Below, in pieces: positions 21,910-33,688 of a stretch of 64,000 bases of DNA. How positions within the stretch are numbered: the first letter of the stretch is position 1; every line of letters starts with the position of its first letter. This DNA comes from Bolinopsis microptera. Its lineage: Eukaryota; Ctenophora; Tentaculata; Lobata; Bolinopsidae. Below the pieces are notes generated by a model. It searched no databases. It was not told the DNA's origin and was given only the letters and a program-made list of their open reading frames with translations. The stretch is taken from positions 20,552,765 to 20,616,764 of the forward strand of contig NC_087074.1 in NCBI RefSeq assembly GCF_026151205.1, read 5' to 3'. Position numbers and translations under genes: made by a program.

Positions 21910-22696
21910 GAGCCATGGATGTTGACTCAGTCGACCCAACCCCATCAGCCTTATCAGCAGAACTAGAACAGATTAACCAGGAGATAACTAACGCTCAGAT
22001 ATCTTCCCAACAACTCTCTCGACAACCCTCCGTATTTACCCGACGACCTTTACCCTTACCCGCTCCAGCACCCATCTCAATTCCCGTATCTGTTCCTGTA
22101 TCCGCCTCGACTTCATCAGAATCCGAACTCATAATGTTACCTATCGCCCAATCCACCGCTATGTTATCCGTCTCCCAGCCGACAGCTATGTTGTCTCTCG
22201 CCCAACCCTCTGCTGTGCATACCCCTTCAGCAAATCGCTCAGACTCAAACCGCTCAGACTCTCTCGCCCCAAACGTGCCTTTAATTCAGCTCCCCAGCTC
22301 GGCACAATCTTCAGAAAACACTACGACCTCCCTTCCCTCCGCCTCTCAGCCCGTAGCTGAGCCCCCAGATGATTCCCTCGCCAACGTCAAAACCGAGCAA
22401 CCAGTACCAGAAGTAATCGAAATAAAAGAGGAAGTGAACGACCTGACAGGGCCCGCTTCCGAATCCTCCGAACTAATATCGCAAGACACTTTAGATCAGC
22501 TCATGTCGTCAATATCAGGGGCTGAAGACAATGTAGGATTACAGAACTTTGTACCCACTGCGACTCCCTCCGGTTTACCTCCCTCGTTCCTCGACCGTGG
22601 TGCCGGTAATCCCTTATCCATGCTTGGTAGTCTCAACTCTGGTGATGGGCCCGGTCCTTCTGGCATTAATGTTCCCAACATATCAGAGAGTATGAT
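21910..22696 (+). CDS. Constant exon D: Pro/Ser-rich regulatory region with SUMO motifs
   Basis: A 787-nt exon between acceptor AATTTCAG and donor GAT/GTAAGT, phase 1 in and phase 2 out. It encodes about 262 low-complexity residues: a short helical stretch (LSAELEQINQEITNAQ), Pro/Val/Ser-rich repeats (PVSVPVSAS; LSVSQPTAM and LSLAQPSAV), and a tail with two classic sumoylation-type sites (VKTE, IKEE) about 15 residues apart. These are features of a transcriptional regulator's activation or repression region, not DNA binding. The intron after it (22697-23045) has nothing recognisable. Confidence 0.85.
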
Positions 22697-23045
22697 GTAA
22701 GTCTTTTAAAATATTTGGGAAAAAACGGGAATAGTTGGAATTCCCATTTGTTATCCATTGAATGTCTCATAATGTTGTTTCACAAGATTTATTCGCTACT
22801 GTAACAGTTACAACACTCCTATTTGCTATCGGTTACTTAGCTCCTTCAACACTAAATTGCACTAACTCTTACAGTTCAATATTTACACACGTAACTTTAT
22901 AGATTTATTCCCGTTATCCAAGAGACAACTTTATGGAGCCCTCTTTTATTTAAATTAATTAAATAAACTAACTTAATTTACAACCGACTTAAGATAAAAC
23001 CCTAGCTACTTCTAGTCTGATTGTCTAATTATCTCGATCTTGCAG

Positions 23046-23104
23046 GAAGAACATAAGTGACGCCGGCCTCAACGTATCCAGCATTAAAGGACAAGCCAAC
23101 CCAA
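23046..23104 (+). CDS. Constant exon E: last shared exon, phase-1 donor for the array
   Basis: A 59-nt exon with acceptor GATCTTGCAG and donor CCAA/GTAAGA. It completes the split codon from exon D and encodes KNISDAGLNVSSIKGQANP, ending on one base (A) of the next codon. This phase is the key to the locus. An exon that adds two bases and then codons stays in frame, and 49 of the 50 zinc-finger exons from 27188 onward can be entered that way. A further small exon at 23187-23232 (acceptor CTTCACTCAG, donor GCT/GTAAGT, phase 1 to 2) is possible but would suit almost none of them. Confidence 0.8.
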
Positions 23105-26100
23105 GTAAGAAACACTTTAGTTACGCAGTTTAGAACCCAATACAAACCACTCATTTAAGCTCCGTATGGGGTTTTTCTTCACTCAGAAAACACGGCCAGA
23201 CATCCTAAGTTTCTCACAACCGGTATTCAGCTGTAAGTTATAAATTAAACTAAGTGGTGCAATAACGAATACTTGTTATCCGATATGGGACATCTCATTT
23301 GTTTGGGGATGCGGTGATCTAGTCTACATGGCATTAACAGTGATACAAATGAAGAAAAGTATCCATTTGCGCTCTACAGTAACGCAAATTGCTCGCTTGA
23401 ACACCAAATACCAGGCCCTCTATTTGAACTGTGCCCATGTGGAACATGTGGAACCTAACATGCACTGAAAACTCTCTAAATACTCTAAATACTGCTCCCC
23501 TTTTCGCATGCACTGAATTACCTCCCTTTCGTGCGGTTTGTGGAACCCCTTGTCTCTTCTCTCGTGAGACTGCTTGAATTAAAAGATAAGATCTCGTGAG
23601 ACAGCATCTCGATAAATGATCTGGCACTTGGCCTAGCACTTGGCCTAGCACTGCTGCAATTAACCTTTTTTGACTAGAGGTTGAAATATTTACCGGGTGC
23701 GAGAGTTGGAGATACTTTTATTAAAGTATTGGGTTCTAGACTAGCTTTATGCGTAGGTTTGAAATATATGCAGTCGAGTCCGCATAATCCGGACAATATG
23801 CAAAGTCGCCTTGAATAAAACACCGTGCCTCTCCCTAATAAATTGTGTGCGGTCAGTGTAAATATTTGAGTGTAGTATGCGAGAGTGAGTGATGGATGGC
23901 GGTAAAATTATTCCGTTAATTTTCTGCGAGCTCTCTCTCTGTCTTGAGAGAGTGAGCGGCTGTCTCGAGAGTCACACCATGTGATGTCTCAACTTTTTGT
24001 GCGGTGTCTCCGTATTGTCACGTGGTGTTCCTATCCTGTCACGTGGTGTCTCAATGTGGTGTCACGTGCTACCTGGGTAACAGGTTTGCGAAGTAGCGTG
24101 GGAGGGTGAGAGTGTGTGTGTGGTGAGGTTAGCAGGGTTAGTGTTGAGAATATAGAGGAATATACGTCCTGTTCTTTGTCATGTAAAATGTACTTAATAT
24201 TGAGTTATATTGAAGACTGCGCCTGATGGCTGGTACACTGGTGGAGGCTCTAATAACAGGTATGTTGTTTGTAATCAGAGGGCCCTGTGTGGAGTTCTCT
24301 AAAGAGTTTACCTGAAGGACAGCTCACTGTAGGAGTGTGGGATATAAAGTACAAACTGTAGGAGTGTGGGATATAAAGTACAAACTGCAATATAATATGT
24401 GGCATAAGTTTCAGAATTTTTGAACATTTGACTTTTTCCAGCTAATCGTAGGATGAATAAATGAAGTCTAAACCATGCTGAAATGTATTAACTTTTGAGG
24501 GCGTAAGGGCATTGAACGGGGGGGGGGGGGGGGGGGGGGGGGGGCATAAATACCAGTAAAACTGCTAGTTACCATAGTTACACTGCTAGTTACCATGGTA
24601 ACAACCCCCCCCCCCCCCCATTGAACTCTGACATAGTCCCCTCTGGTTGTGTATGTTACAGTTGTGTTTTCTTAGTATCCTAAAAGTTGTTATCTGAAAT
24701 ATGGGAAGGGATGGGGTCTGAACGATTCTAGAACAAATTACATATTAAGCTGAAAATAAGATAAGTTTAGAACTAACAACCAGCATACTTTGACATGGTA
24801 ATTGTGACCCATCATCAGCTGGCCTAGATTCTACCCTTTAAGCAAACTACTTTTCTTGGAACAACGAACAGCGCTCATCTCAGCTAATCTATCTATTTCA
24901 CACAGTTGTGGGGCAGTAGAGAGTCAACAAGAAGTTGCATATATACATATAGCGGACACAACTTGCCATAGTCATAATATGGTTAATTAGTATAAATTAT
25001 AGTTTGTAACTAACTTAAGTTAATTAGTATAAATTATAGTTTGTAACTAACTTAAGTCAGTGTCAGTGAAGTCATGTCAAGGTCAGGGAGGGTTTAGTTC
25101 TGTCCTAATTATATGTCAGTTATCCTACTTGTCTCAGTATAGTCTGTCCTTCTATGTCTGTACGATTATGACCTAAAGTATAATCTACCAGTTAATCATT
25201 ATTAGATGGTGATGTCAGATAAAATTCGCATTCGAAGTTTTTAAAAATATAGCGTCCTTCTTACTTCAATGTAAGTTGTCTATTAGAAATGTCAGGCACC
25301 AATTTCATGTGACAACACTATAAAATGTGTGTTATTAATATGCACTAGAAATATGCGCTACAAGTATGCAGTACAAATGTGTAATACAATTATGTAGAAG
25401 TAGAAATGTCCCAAACATTTTAATAATGTGAGTAATGTTCAAAGTTTCCTAATATGGCGTTTCTGCGACTACAAAAAACAAGCTTCATTTATCATAATCT
25501 CCGCTGAGAAAGAAAGCTTGTTCTCCTTAGCGCACACAGCACAGCAATAATTATAAACTTTGTACATTACTCATTATAACATGTACATAATTAATTACAA
25601 CACCAACATGTAAGTGCATATATTTAAGTGTATGTTTGTCACTTGTACGTGCTTTAAACACTGCGAAGAAGAACGGAGAGACGGAGGGAGAAACTGTGGA
25701 AGAGGTGCGTGTAAGTTAATGTCCTGTGTAAGTTCTGTAAACAAGGCTAGGTAAGGGTTTGTTCGTGTGTGAGAAAGTGTGAGAATGAGGTTGGAAATTT
25801 GCCAAATTTGAGGGGGAGATCTTGCTTGTGTACTAATTAATATACTGACTGGTCGTCATTTAAATTGAGAGAACATAGAACATGGATATGATGGGTAGAA
25901 GTCAAAAACAATGCCTGAACGCTTTGTAAACTAAATGTGAATCCTTTGAACGATCAGTGATACAAGCAGGATTTCCCTATTATAGAGTGATTAAAAACTC
26001 GACTGCAATTATTTCAGATTTACGCATCACCAATAGTTCTGTTTACAGGCCAAACTTTGCCTAGATTGTTAGATTTATTTTCGATGATATACCGAAACTT

Positions 26101-27187
26101 CGATAGAACCCCTTTTGAATGAAAGTACAGTTCTTCCTTCTTTCTATGGATCAAAATTTGGTCTGTTATCTTCAGAACGTATTGGTATAACTAGGATATT
26201 GTGTATAATTAACGTTTGCAGTCGATTGCCAACACTGTTATTTCTTTCAAACTCCTGCTCGCTTTTGGATTTAAACCCGAACTTTAGGGATCGTGAAGTT
26301 GTCAATCGATTGGAGGCGTCCTTTTCTTAATATGCATTATTGCCGAGTTTGTACAGAGTGAAAAGGGCTCAATTTCTGTTACTATTTTATATTCTACACA
26401 ACACAAAGTCGTTCACTCTGTGCTTACAACGGCCGCGTTAAATGATTTTACTTTACCCCCAAATTCGCCTACAAAAGCTTGTGAAAACTTTGAGATTAGT
26501 AATTCTAGAAAGGCCTGGCCAATGAATGCAATGATGGCTTGTAAGTAAGGTTAAGGAATGAAATTAGCAGAGGAGAATCTGCAAACCTGCCTTGCATCGC
26601 CCATTCTAAGACTAAGTAGAACCGCATAGGGCCAAAATTTGGAAAATTTTGTCTCCGGGGATATTTTCGCTTTGGCTTGGGCATCGTTTTTCGGGGTACT
26701 TTGGCTTGATTTTCAGGAGCAGTTGATGATTAGCATTTGTAGCGATGCAGTATATTTGTTGTTTTCTTGTTCTGTAAATGTAGATAATTTTCATTGCGTG
26801 GTTACTGCTTCCTTGGTAGGACGCTGGTCGTAGGCCCAACTAGAACTCAGTTCGATTGATCATTAACATAAAATAGATAGTGCAACAAAAGAACGTAGCC
26901 AAACGACTAGCAAATTTGGCTTATTTTCTCCGGTTAAACCCAATCCTAGCTAACAAAGTATTTGCGCGCAGTGCGCGGCTTTTCTTTGTCTAATGTGGCG
27001 GCAAGTTTACCCAGCGGTTCTAGAACTTTCTGTACTGAGTGAGAGAGAGAGGGAGAGAGAGAGAGAAGTGGGTCACACACACATTCACCACTAATGAGAG
27101 GGTTACATTTCCTAGCTGGCAGGCGGAGCCACTAATTAGGGCGACCCTCAGTTCGCCTCAACATTCCTACCCTCTTTTTCTCCGCAG
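23105..27187 (+). other. Long intron before the zinc-finger exon array
   Basis: No zinc-finger exon was seen. It contains a G28 run (24517-24544), a C14 run (about 24606-24619), a GTTACCATGGTAAC palindrome (near 24590), two 28-bp direct copies (24331-24388), two 37-bp direct copies (24984-25055) and a GA-rich tract (27040-27066). Several short open frames lack splice support. A candidate alternative first exon lies at 24226-24259. Confidence 0.6.
24226..24259 (+). CDS. Candidate alternative first coding exon
   Basis: An ATG followed by MAGTLVEALIT, ending phase 1 at CAG/GTATGT. This is the phase the array exons require, so it could supply a short alternative N-terminus from an internal promoter. 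Phase alone would match one time in three by chance. Confidence 0.25.
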
Positions 27188-27318
27188 AGGGTAAAACTAC
27201 TGGGGACGTTCGTTGCCACATATGTCAAAGAATCTTCAAAACGAATAGGAATGTGGCCAACAACTTAAAACGGCATATGAAAAAGATTCACCCGAAGTCC
27301 CTCACGCTGAAAAGTTAA
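27188..27318 (+). CDS. Terminal exon T1: single zinc finger
   Basis: Acceptor TTCTCCGCAG, phase 1, stop TAA. It encodes one C2H2 finger, CHIC then a 16-residue loop then RHMKKIH, and ends 9 residues later, so the second finger usual in this array is absent. It is the first exon of the array. The next 560 bases hold no recognised feature. Confidence 0.8.
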
Positions 27319-27880
27319 AGTGTGTGGAGCTAAGTTTGTTAGCAATACGATATTCGACGAGCATGTTTGCCATTATGTACATTTGCTCGTGAATTCGAAA
27401 ACAATACATAAGTATGTTGCCAAATAAATTATTCTACACTATTGCAACTAAAATGTCCGTCAAACATTCCGAACCAAAACCATCTTCGTATATAAGTTAA
27501 TTAAAAAGATAACATACGTGGAAATTACTGTAATTCCAATTAAGAAACAACTACCTTGCTCGGTAGCACTATGGGATCCGATTTAATAAATTACTGATCT
27601 TTAATATCAATAATTAAATAACATCTTTAAATCATTCTGGCAATCTTCACAATACATTGATTTATTGATTTTAGTACATATTAGAGAGTAGTATTACCTG
27701 TTCATGAATCATGTGTATTGAACATGTTCGATTCAGCAACAACACAGCGTGTGCCCTGTAGCATTCCTAGGAGGCGTACCAAAATTAGATCAATTAATAC
27801 CTCTGAAATCATCCCTATCTGCAATACCCGAAGTCCCTACACAGCGCTCATCTCCCGTGTTAAGACTCCTCCACCTTTAG

Positions 27881-28011
27881 GTGGTGAACGTCCTGTGATA
27901 TATTGCCCGGCCTGCCAGAGAGTTTACTCCAGCAAGACTAATTACCGTCGCCACTACAAGGAGGTTCATCTCAACTGGAAGAGGGCTAAAACGACAAAGA
28001 AACACTTTTAA
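27881..28011 (+). CDS. Terminal exon T2: single zinc finger
   Basis: Acceptor CTCCACCTTTAG. One finger (CPACQRVY...RRHYKEVH), followed by a basic tail KRAKTTKKHF and stop where the second finger would start. It may be a truncated pair. The open frame extends upstream of the acceptor to 27718 but that part is intronic in this model. Confidence 0.75.
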
Positions 28012-28347
28012 GAACACATCTCCGCAAGCAATCCTCGCTTTTAAGAACCATTAATATCCTGATTCTTAGCTTGTGTTATTATTGCTATTCTGTTAAAGTT
28101 CGGCATCAGTTTGCCTCTTAAACAACATTTTTCATGCACAACCGAGTAATAAGAAATTTTAAAATTTTAAAACTTTGATGGCGAATCATGATGAATCTAG
28201 TAGTCAACCCTGCGGTTATAATCGGCTTGTTTCGAATATTTGACGGTAATTTGACTCAAGTAGTTTCTGAAACTAGCCACGTTCTGGTTTAAGAGATAAA
28301 CAAACTAAATTTAGCACCAACAATCTTCTCGAACCCTTCGTTTCTAG

Positions 28348-28550
28348 GTTTGACATGCCACATCTGCGAGAAAAGGTTAGCCTCGGTAACAGTTCTCAAG
28401 TACCACATTCTGGAAGTCCATGAGAGGTACAGAAACTTCAAATGCTCGCTGTGCAGTGGTAACTTTACCCGTAAAACTAGTCTGGTTCGTCACTGGAAGA
28501 AAGTACATCCAGATACCTATAAAGCTGTCAGAGGACAAATTCCGTGCTAG
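28348..28550 (+). CDS. Terminal exon T3: zinc-finger pair
   Basis: Acceptor TCGTTTCTAG. Finger 1 CHICEKRL...YHILEVH and finger 2 CSLCSGNF...RHWKKVH, both C-x2-C-x12-H-x4-H, joined by ERYRNFK. Confidence 0.88.
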
Positions 28551-28840
28551 TGATCACTTTGTTGTCTTGATGAACGAGTGAGTGAGGTTGTGTCTTTTGT
28601 CTTCACCGTAATTTGATAACTAGATTGAGGACATTTTTAATTGAAAAGTTACGTTGTTTAAAAGTTACGTGACATTTAAATTATAGTAACATATTAAAGA
28701 TTAATGGTTTAAATTATTGTTTAATTAAAGTTGAGAGCAGCTGTTCAGTAGATCTAGTTAGTGGATAATCTTGTCTCCTTCCTTCGTCTGTAACCTAGCT
28801 ACTGTTGCTATAGTAACCGTCCCATTACACAACCCCCCAG

Positions 28841-29079
28841 TTTCAGCGCCTGCTAGCCAGGAGTGCCCCGTATGCAAGCGTTCCATAAAGCGGCTCCAAG
28901 ATCTAAAGCGCCACATACGCACGGTGCATAACAGAGAGCGGCGCTTCTCATGCCCACACTGCCCCAAGACCTTTACCCGCAGCGACATCCGTAAGAAGCA
29001 CATCCGACTCGTGCATAATTCCGCAAGCACCTCCGCAAGCATTCCCTCCGCAAGCAGTAACGTTGCACTATTTCAGTAG
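28841..29079 (+). CDS. Terminal exon T4: zinc-finger pair
   Basis: Two in-frame acceptors six bases apart (CCCCCCAG before 28841, GTTTCAG before 28847). Fingers CPVCKRSI...RHIRTVH and CPHCPKTF...KHIRLVH, then a Ser/Ala-rich tail. The frame runs through the acceptor of T5 and stops at TAG 29077-29079, the first three bases of T5. Confidence 0.87.
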
Positions 29080-29249
29080 TCTGCACTCTGTGCGGGAAGG
29101 AGTACAGCAGCACGGCGGGGCTGAGACGCCACTTTCAGGCTGTACATCTGGGCCGGAGATCATTCGTGTGTGCGCTGTGTAACAAGGCTTTCTCTAGGAA
29201 GGATGTACTCAAGCGACATATGCTCATCCATCTTAAAGGGCAGCTGTAG
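29077..29249 (+). CDS. Terminal exon T5: zinc-finger pair, abutting T4
   Basis: Acceptor GCACTATTTCAG, which is itself the last coding bases of T4. Fingers CTLCGKEY...RHFQAVH and CALCNKAF...RHMLIH (H-x3-H). There is no methionine early in the frame, as expected for an exon entered by splicing. Confidence 0.85.
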
Positions 29250-29454
29250 ATATTTCGTTCGAGCTGAATAATATGACAATTCTTTTATTGTATTGCTTGG
29301 TTTTTTTAAGGGAATTGTGAGACAAGGGTGCTTAAAAAGGAAATTTGCTGTCAGTTCTCTCTCCAGCGGAACCACTTTAGTGTGCTGAAACAAAAATCCA
29401 TATCTGTCGTGTTTTTTACACACTAAGTTTTACACGGTTTCCTCATATTTTCAG

Positions 29455-29687
29455 TCGAACCCCTGTATTGCCCGTATTGCCATTTCTTCACGTTCAAGGG
29501 CGGACTAAGTAGAAAAAGATGGGTTTTAAAAAGACACATCCGTGAAGTTCACAATGAGGAGAAGGACTATGCGTGCGACCTTTGCTTCAAGAAATTCAAA
29601 CGCAAGGAAACACTGCTAGCCCACCAAATGAACCACCATACTGACGATAAGTCCGTCATCTCGGTGATGCAATTAAATTCTAATTGA
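29455..29687 (+). CDS. Terminal exon T6: zinc-finger pair, long first loop
   Basis: Acceptor CATATTTTCAG. Finger 1 CPYC with an 18-residue loop then RHIREVH; finger 2 CDLCFKKF...HQMNHH. A tail of about 15 residues follows. Nothing recognised in the following 470 bases. Confidence 0.86.
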
Positions 29688-30166
29688 CTGGTAATTAGTT
29701 ATAATTTACTGGGTAGGAGATCGAATTCGACACGTTAATTTCGTGATTAATTGGTTCTGTGCATGTCCTACCTCACTGTACGTATGGCCCTTGTAATTGA
29801 TTAATTGTTTTTGTGCATGAAATGATTCCCTGATAATTTAAATAGTCTCCCATGTTTATTTTCAATGTGGTGACAATTTATAATATCTATCTGTGTGTGG
29901 GCGAATTCTTTATTCTTGATTAACGTTGTTTTGTAACGATTGTTGTTTTAAATTCCTTTATTCTCGAAATTTTTGCCTATTATTTTGTTATTTGGCCCGG
30001 TTAAATGTTAAAATTTAGAATCTTGTAAGGTTACTTGACGTTAAATTCGGCCGCCCGCGCCATGAATTACTAGTCCTAGTTGTCCAGTCCCCCCACTCTC
30101 TGCCACACAATAAGACCTGTAAAATAATGCCACCTCCGCAAGCAATAATGCCGAGATATTGTCCAG

Positions 30167-30372
30167 GCGATGACTTGTTCAGCTGCCCGTTTTGTGATAT
30201 CGACTGCAAGACTTTCGGCTGGAAAGGCGGATTGAAACGTCACGTTTCCGAAGTTCACTTGAAAGTCAAGAGGTTCCCATGCGGACTCTGCAGCAAATCC
30301 TTCTCAAGGAAGGAAAACTTGATCCGACACCAGAGGACTGTTCATTCTACCAAAATTTCTCCTTTTTTATGA
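30167..30372 (+). CDS. Terminal exon T7: zinc-finger pair
   Basis: The best in-phase acceptor is ATATTGTCCAG; a second at CCGCAAG (start about 30143) is possible. Fingers CPFCDIDC (15-residue loop) RHVSEVH and CGLCSKSF...RHQRTVH. The second finger is nearly the same as in T8, indicating recent common origin. Confidence 0.82.
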
Positions 30373-30665
30373 TGACTATTTAGGAATATTGCTGGTATTT
30401 CGTAATTAACGATTAATCAAAGTGGGATTTTTCTATCTTGAGAAGCTCTTAAGTTTATAATACAACGAATTTTGGTGACCCCACCTATACCTAGTCATAG
30501 CTTCACTACTAGTTACCATAGTGACGCTACTAGTCATAGCTTCTAAATTAACCTACCCAACCAAGTATCATAACTCACGAGTTAATAGATCGATAAATTC
30601 AAGATAGTAAGATAACTTACGTTTAAAATATGGTAACTCACTAGTTACCATGGTTACTTTGGTAG

Positions 30666-30874
30666 GTACGTCTCCCTATTGGTTTACAACGGAGGAGCAT
30701 TCCTGCCCTTACTGCGATTTTATTATCGGAGGGCGAACGAAAGGCGCGAAGTTCCACCTAAAACGCCATATCAACGACGTGCACTTGAAACTGAAGAGAT
30801 TCCACTGTCTTAGTTGTGGGAAATCTTTTGCGAGAAAGGAAAACCTTTTAAGACACCAGAAAACTGTTCATTAG
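30666..30874 (+). CDS. Terminal exon T8: zinc-finger pair
   Basis: Acceptor TTACTTTGGTAG, formed at the edge of a GTTACCATGGTTAC motif. Finger 1 CPYC with a 17-residue loop then RHINDVH; finger 2 CLSCGKSF...RHQKTVH. The stop follows the last His directly. Confidence 0.85.
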
Positions 30875-31276
30875 TTACCATGGTTACAAGTAGAGATACC
30901 AGAAAACTGTTCATTAGTTAAATATTAGTAAACTGTAATTGGTTGTGTGGCCGTGTAGTATATTTTACGTTTATTTTGAGTTTAAAACATTTATAAATGT
31001 AAGTTTTATTGCATTTGCAGAATGTGTGGGGCTCGTGAATTATATCCAGCTGTAATGTTTCCATACTTAATAATTAAGTAACATCAAGTTAATCTGCATA
31101 CCTCATCTATTCCCCTCCCAAGAAACCGCAATTCTAAACCCATCCACCCACTCCAGAGTATTGGCAGATTGCCAGCCCTCAAGAGGACTCCTCTGTTAAC
31201 ATATGCAAGTTTGTCTGTCCTTACAAAAACTGCTGCTTTACAGACTGTCAGAAACCGCATGGATTGTATGATTGGG

Positions 31277-31520
31277 CGACATCTGTCCGACAGCGAAATC
31301 TGTCCGACTCAGAAAATAGGTTATTCGGACAATAGTTTATGTCGGATCCTACCGTACGAAACACAAAAAATATCTCACATTCGGTGGTTTGCAGTGGTAC
31401 CAAGGCATATATCTGGAGATCCAACGATACGATTTTCTTGAAACTTTCTAGATAGTAAGATAGTTTTAAAAAACAAATAATTTGTGCTGTCGGACAGATG
31501 TCGCTGTCGGACAGATGTCG
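31277..31520. mobile_element. Short TIR element
   Basis: The left end at 31277 is an inverted copy of the right end near 31520. They share CGACATCTGTCCGACAGCGA, with the motif doubled at both ends. The 244-bp body has no coding capacity; the open frame 31169-31441 crosses it and is spurious. Confidence 0.7.
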
Positions 31521-31850
31521 TGTTACCGGATTTTATGCATACTGGCGTAACACGTGACTTAACAGGCGTCTACAGTTAACAACCAAATAAACATCAAGGG
31601 GGCCGAGGAGCACGTGTTGCTTTGTAGTTTTTGTAATAAGACTATAAGAGGTTCAGTTCTAAGAAAGTTACGGGAATTTCTCGTCTATTGTTTTGAATTT
31701 GGAGAATTTTATTGTTGGAATTTTCTTATCAAGGCACGAACAAGAAATTGTTGAATAATGTACCATCAAATTACCAATATTGTAGATCCGATCAAATCTC
31801 CGTTTTTATCATACACCTCCCCCCTAAACAATCCTTCTTCACCATCTAAG

Positions 31851-32077
31851 AGTCCGGCAAAGAGAAACAAACCCACTTCTGTCCGTTCGATAACTGCTCC
31901 TTCACCAACATCGGTAACCGCTACAAACTAAAGCGGCATGTAGAAGCAGTGCACTTGAGACTGGAAAAGTTCACTTGTTCGGAATGTTGCAGTAAGTTTG
32001 GGAGAAAGGATACGCTCGTTCATCACCAGAGATATCATTGTCCTTGTGCCAAGTGGCGGACAAGTCAGATCGAATGA
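31851..32077 (+). CDS. Terminal exon T9: zinc-finger pair, variant first finger
   Basis: Acceptor CTTCACCATCTAAG. Finger 1 is C-x4-C (CPFDNC) with RHVEAVH; finger 2 CSECCSKF...HHQRYHC. There is no early methionine. AATAAA at 32137-32142 lies 60 bases past the stop, a candidate poly(A) signal. Confidence 0.82.
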
Positions 32078-32280
32078 CAATCCCGGGACCATTAATGTAT
32101 TTTTCGTTTGTTCATTGTTATTGAAACACAGTTATAAATAAATTAAGAATAATTGTTTTTATCTGAAGAAATAGCATTAAAATTGGCGTAGAAATTGATC
32201 GGGAACTGAAGCACAGAAAAAACACTTTGATCCGAACTTCTGACTTTTACGATGAACTATTAAATTATCAGGATTTATAG

Positions 32281-32471
32281 GGAGTTTGACTGAATGCCCG
32301 TACTGCGAATACCAACCCAAAGGAAGAAAGAACATTAAGAGACATGTTGAGGATGTGCACATGAAGGTCAAGAAATACCAGTGCTCCACGTGCAATAAAC
32401 TATTTGCTAGAAGTGATAACCTGAGGGCGCACGAGAAACGCTGTACTGCCAAGATAGTGTCACTATGGTAA
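32281..32471 (+). CDS. Terminal exon T10: C2H2 plus C2HC pair
   Basis: In-phase acceptors at GGATTTATAG (start 32281) and TTATCAG (start 32272). Fingers CPYCEYQP...RHVEDVH and CSTCNKLF...HEKRC; the last ligand is Cys. The stop falls in a TCACTATGGTAACTAGTAG repeat that is duplicated just downstream. Confidence 0.83.
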
Positions 32472-32786
32472 CTAGTAGTGTCACTATGGTAACTGCCAAG
32501 AACTATTCGTTGTACGGTGGATTGTAGAACTGTGGATTGTAGAACTGTGGATGTCGGTCGTATTGACTGTTAATTTATTCTATGTTTGGTATCATTCAAG
32601 TTAGTATGTTATGTTTTTGTATCATGTTCAACATAATTATGTACAAAACATAATTATTCAACATAATTATGGTCCTGGTAAAATTTTAGAAATTGCAATC
32701 AAACTCCTCAGTAACAGATAAAACCGTACACCATGGCCTGGCCTTTCTAGAAAACTCAAACAACACTTCCAAACTGTTTCTTTCAG

Positions 32787-33022
32787 TGATGTCTCGTCCA
32801 CTGTGCCCGATTTGTCGTAAAGCGTTCAGCAGCAAAACCAACATGAAATTACACGTGGATACAGTGCACGGTGCTAACAAGTTCGTGTGTCCGGTGTGCC
32901 CCACTTCCTTCACACGCAAGTTTAGTTTGCAACGTCACATTTACACTGCTCACAGCGAGGGAAACGTTCCGGCCAAGTCGGAGTGGAACTTCAGTGAGGA
33001 CGTTACGGACTTCCATTCTTAG
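32787..33022 (+). CDS. Terminal exon T11: zinc-finger pair
   Basis: Strong acceptor CTGTTTCTTTCAG. Fingers CPICRKAF...LHVDTVH and CPVCPTSF...RHIYTAH with a GANKFV linker, then a polar tail. It resembles T12 closely in finger 2. The following 480 bases hold paired GTTACCATGG motifs (about 33426-33473). Confidence 0.88.
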
Positions 33023-33502
33023 TTTCGTAGTCATTTGAATGTAGAATAAGTCAGCAGAAATCATATTGAGCATGGTAGCATGGTGAATGGAACTGCGGCA
33101 TTAGTTCCATGTATTCTTGTTTTTAGATTGTTAAACATAATTTTACATGCATAATTCTACGTTTTTATTGGTTTAAAGTTATGATCATGTTATTTACTTG
33201 TTTCCGTGAAGTGTCCCAGCAATTCAATGTTCTCCGAATTTCGAATTATTAAAAAGTTTTGTTTAGACCGTTGTTTCAATCCAGAGTCTCCAACAAATCA
33301 GTGAAACTTCTATCAGCAAGTTGAACACAATAAAGTAATAACGATGAACATGGCGTGTTAGATTAGCTGCCCTAAAAGTAACCGACCTTGAGGAATGTCC
33401 AATAATAATGAGCACGCTAATTCGTGGTAATGTAACCATGGTAACATGGCTTAAGGTAACGTTACCATGGTAACTCAACACGCACCTCCACACCAGTTTC
33501 AG

Positions 33503-33684
33503 ATAAAAGCCGTCCAACGTGTCCAGTGTGCACCAAAACGTTCAGTTGTGTGGGTGCCCTGAAGCTGCACAGTCAAACAATTCACAGCGGGTACAAGTAC
33601 GTGTGTGCCATCTGTAGGGCCTCTTTCAGCAGGAGGTTCAGTTTGCGGCGACATCATCTCTCCGCACACAACATTATGCCGTAG
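33503..33684 (+). CDS. Terminal exon T12: zinc-finger pair
   Basis: Acceptor CACACCAGTTTCAG. Fingers CPVCTKTF...LHSQTIH and CAICRASF...RHHLSAH. No early methionine. A perfect 57-bp inverted repeat starts four bases after the stop. AATAAA occurs at 33915-33920. Confidence 0.87.
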
Positions 33685-33688
33685 TAAA

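Noticed and set aside
23187-23232. Extra constant exon (phase 1 to 2)
   Set aside because: Splice sites are good, but using it would put nearly all array exons out of frame. It is kept only as a possible partner for phase-2 entries (T27 alternative, T42).
24517-24544. G28 run as a functional element
   Set aside because: Homopolymer runs of this length are often assembly or sequencing artefacts, and nothing nearby depends on it.
27718-27880. Upstream part of the frame at 27718-28011 as coding
   Set aside because: An in-phase acceptor at 27880 makes the upstream part intronic. The same reasoning trims the leading parts of many array frames that begin at an intronic ATG or near-ATG.
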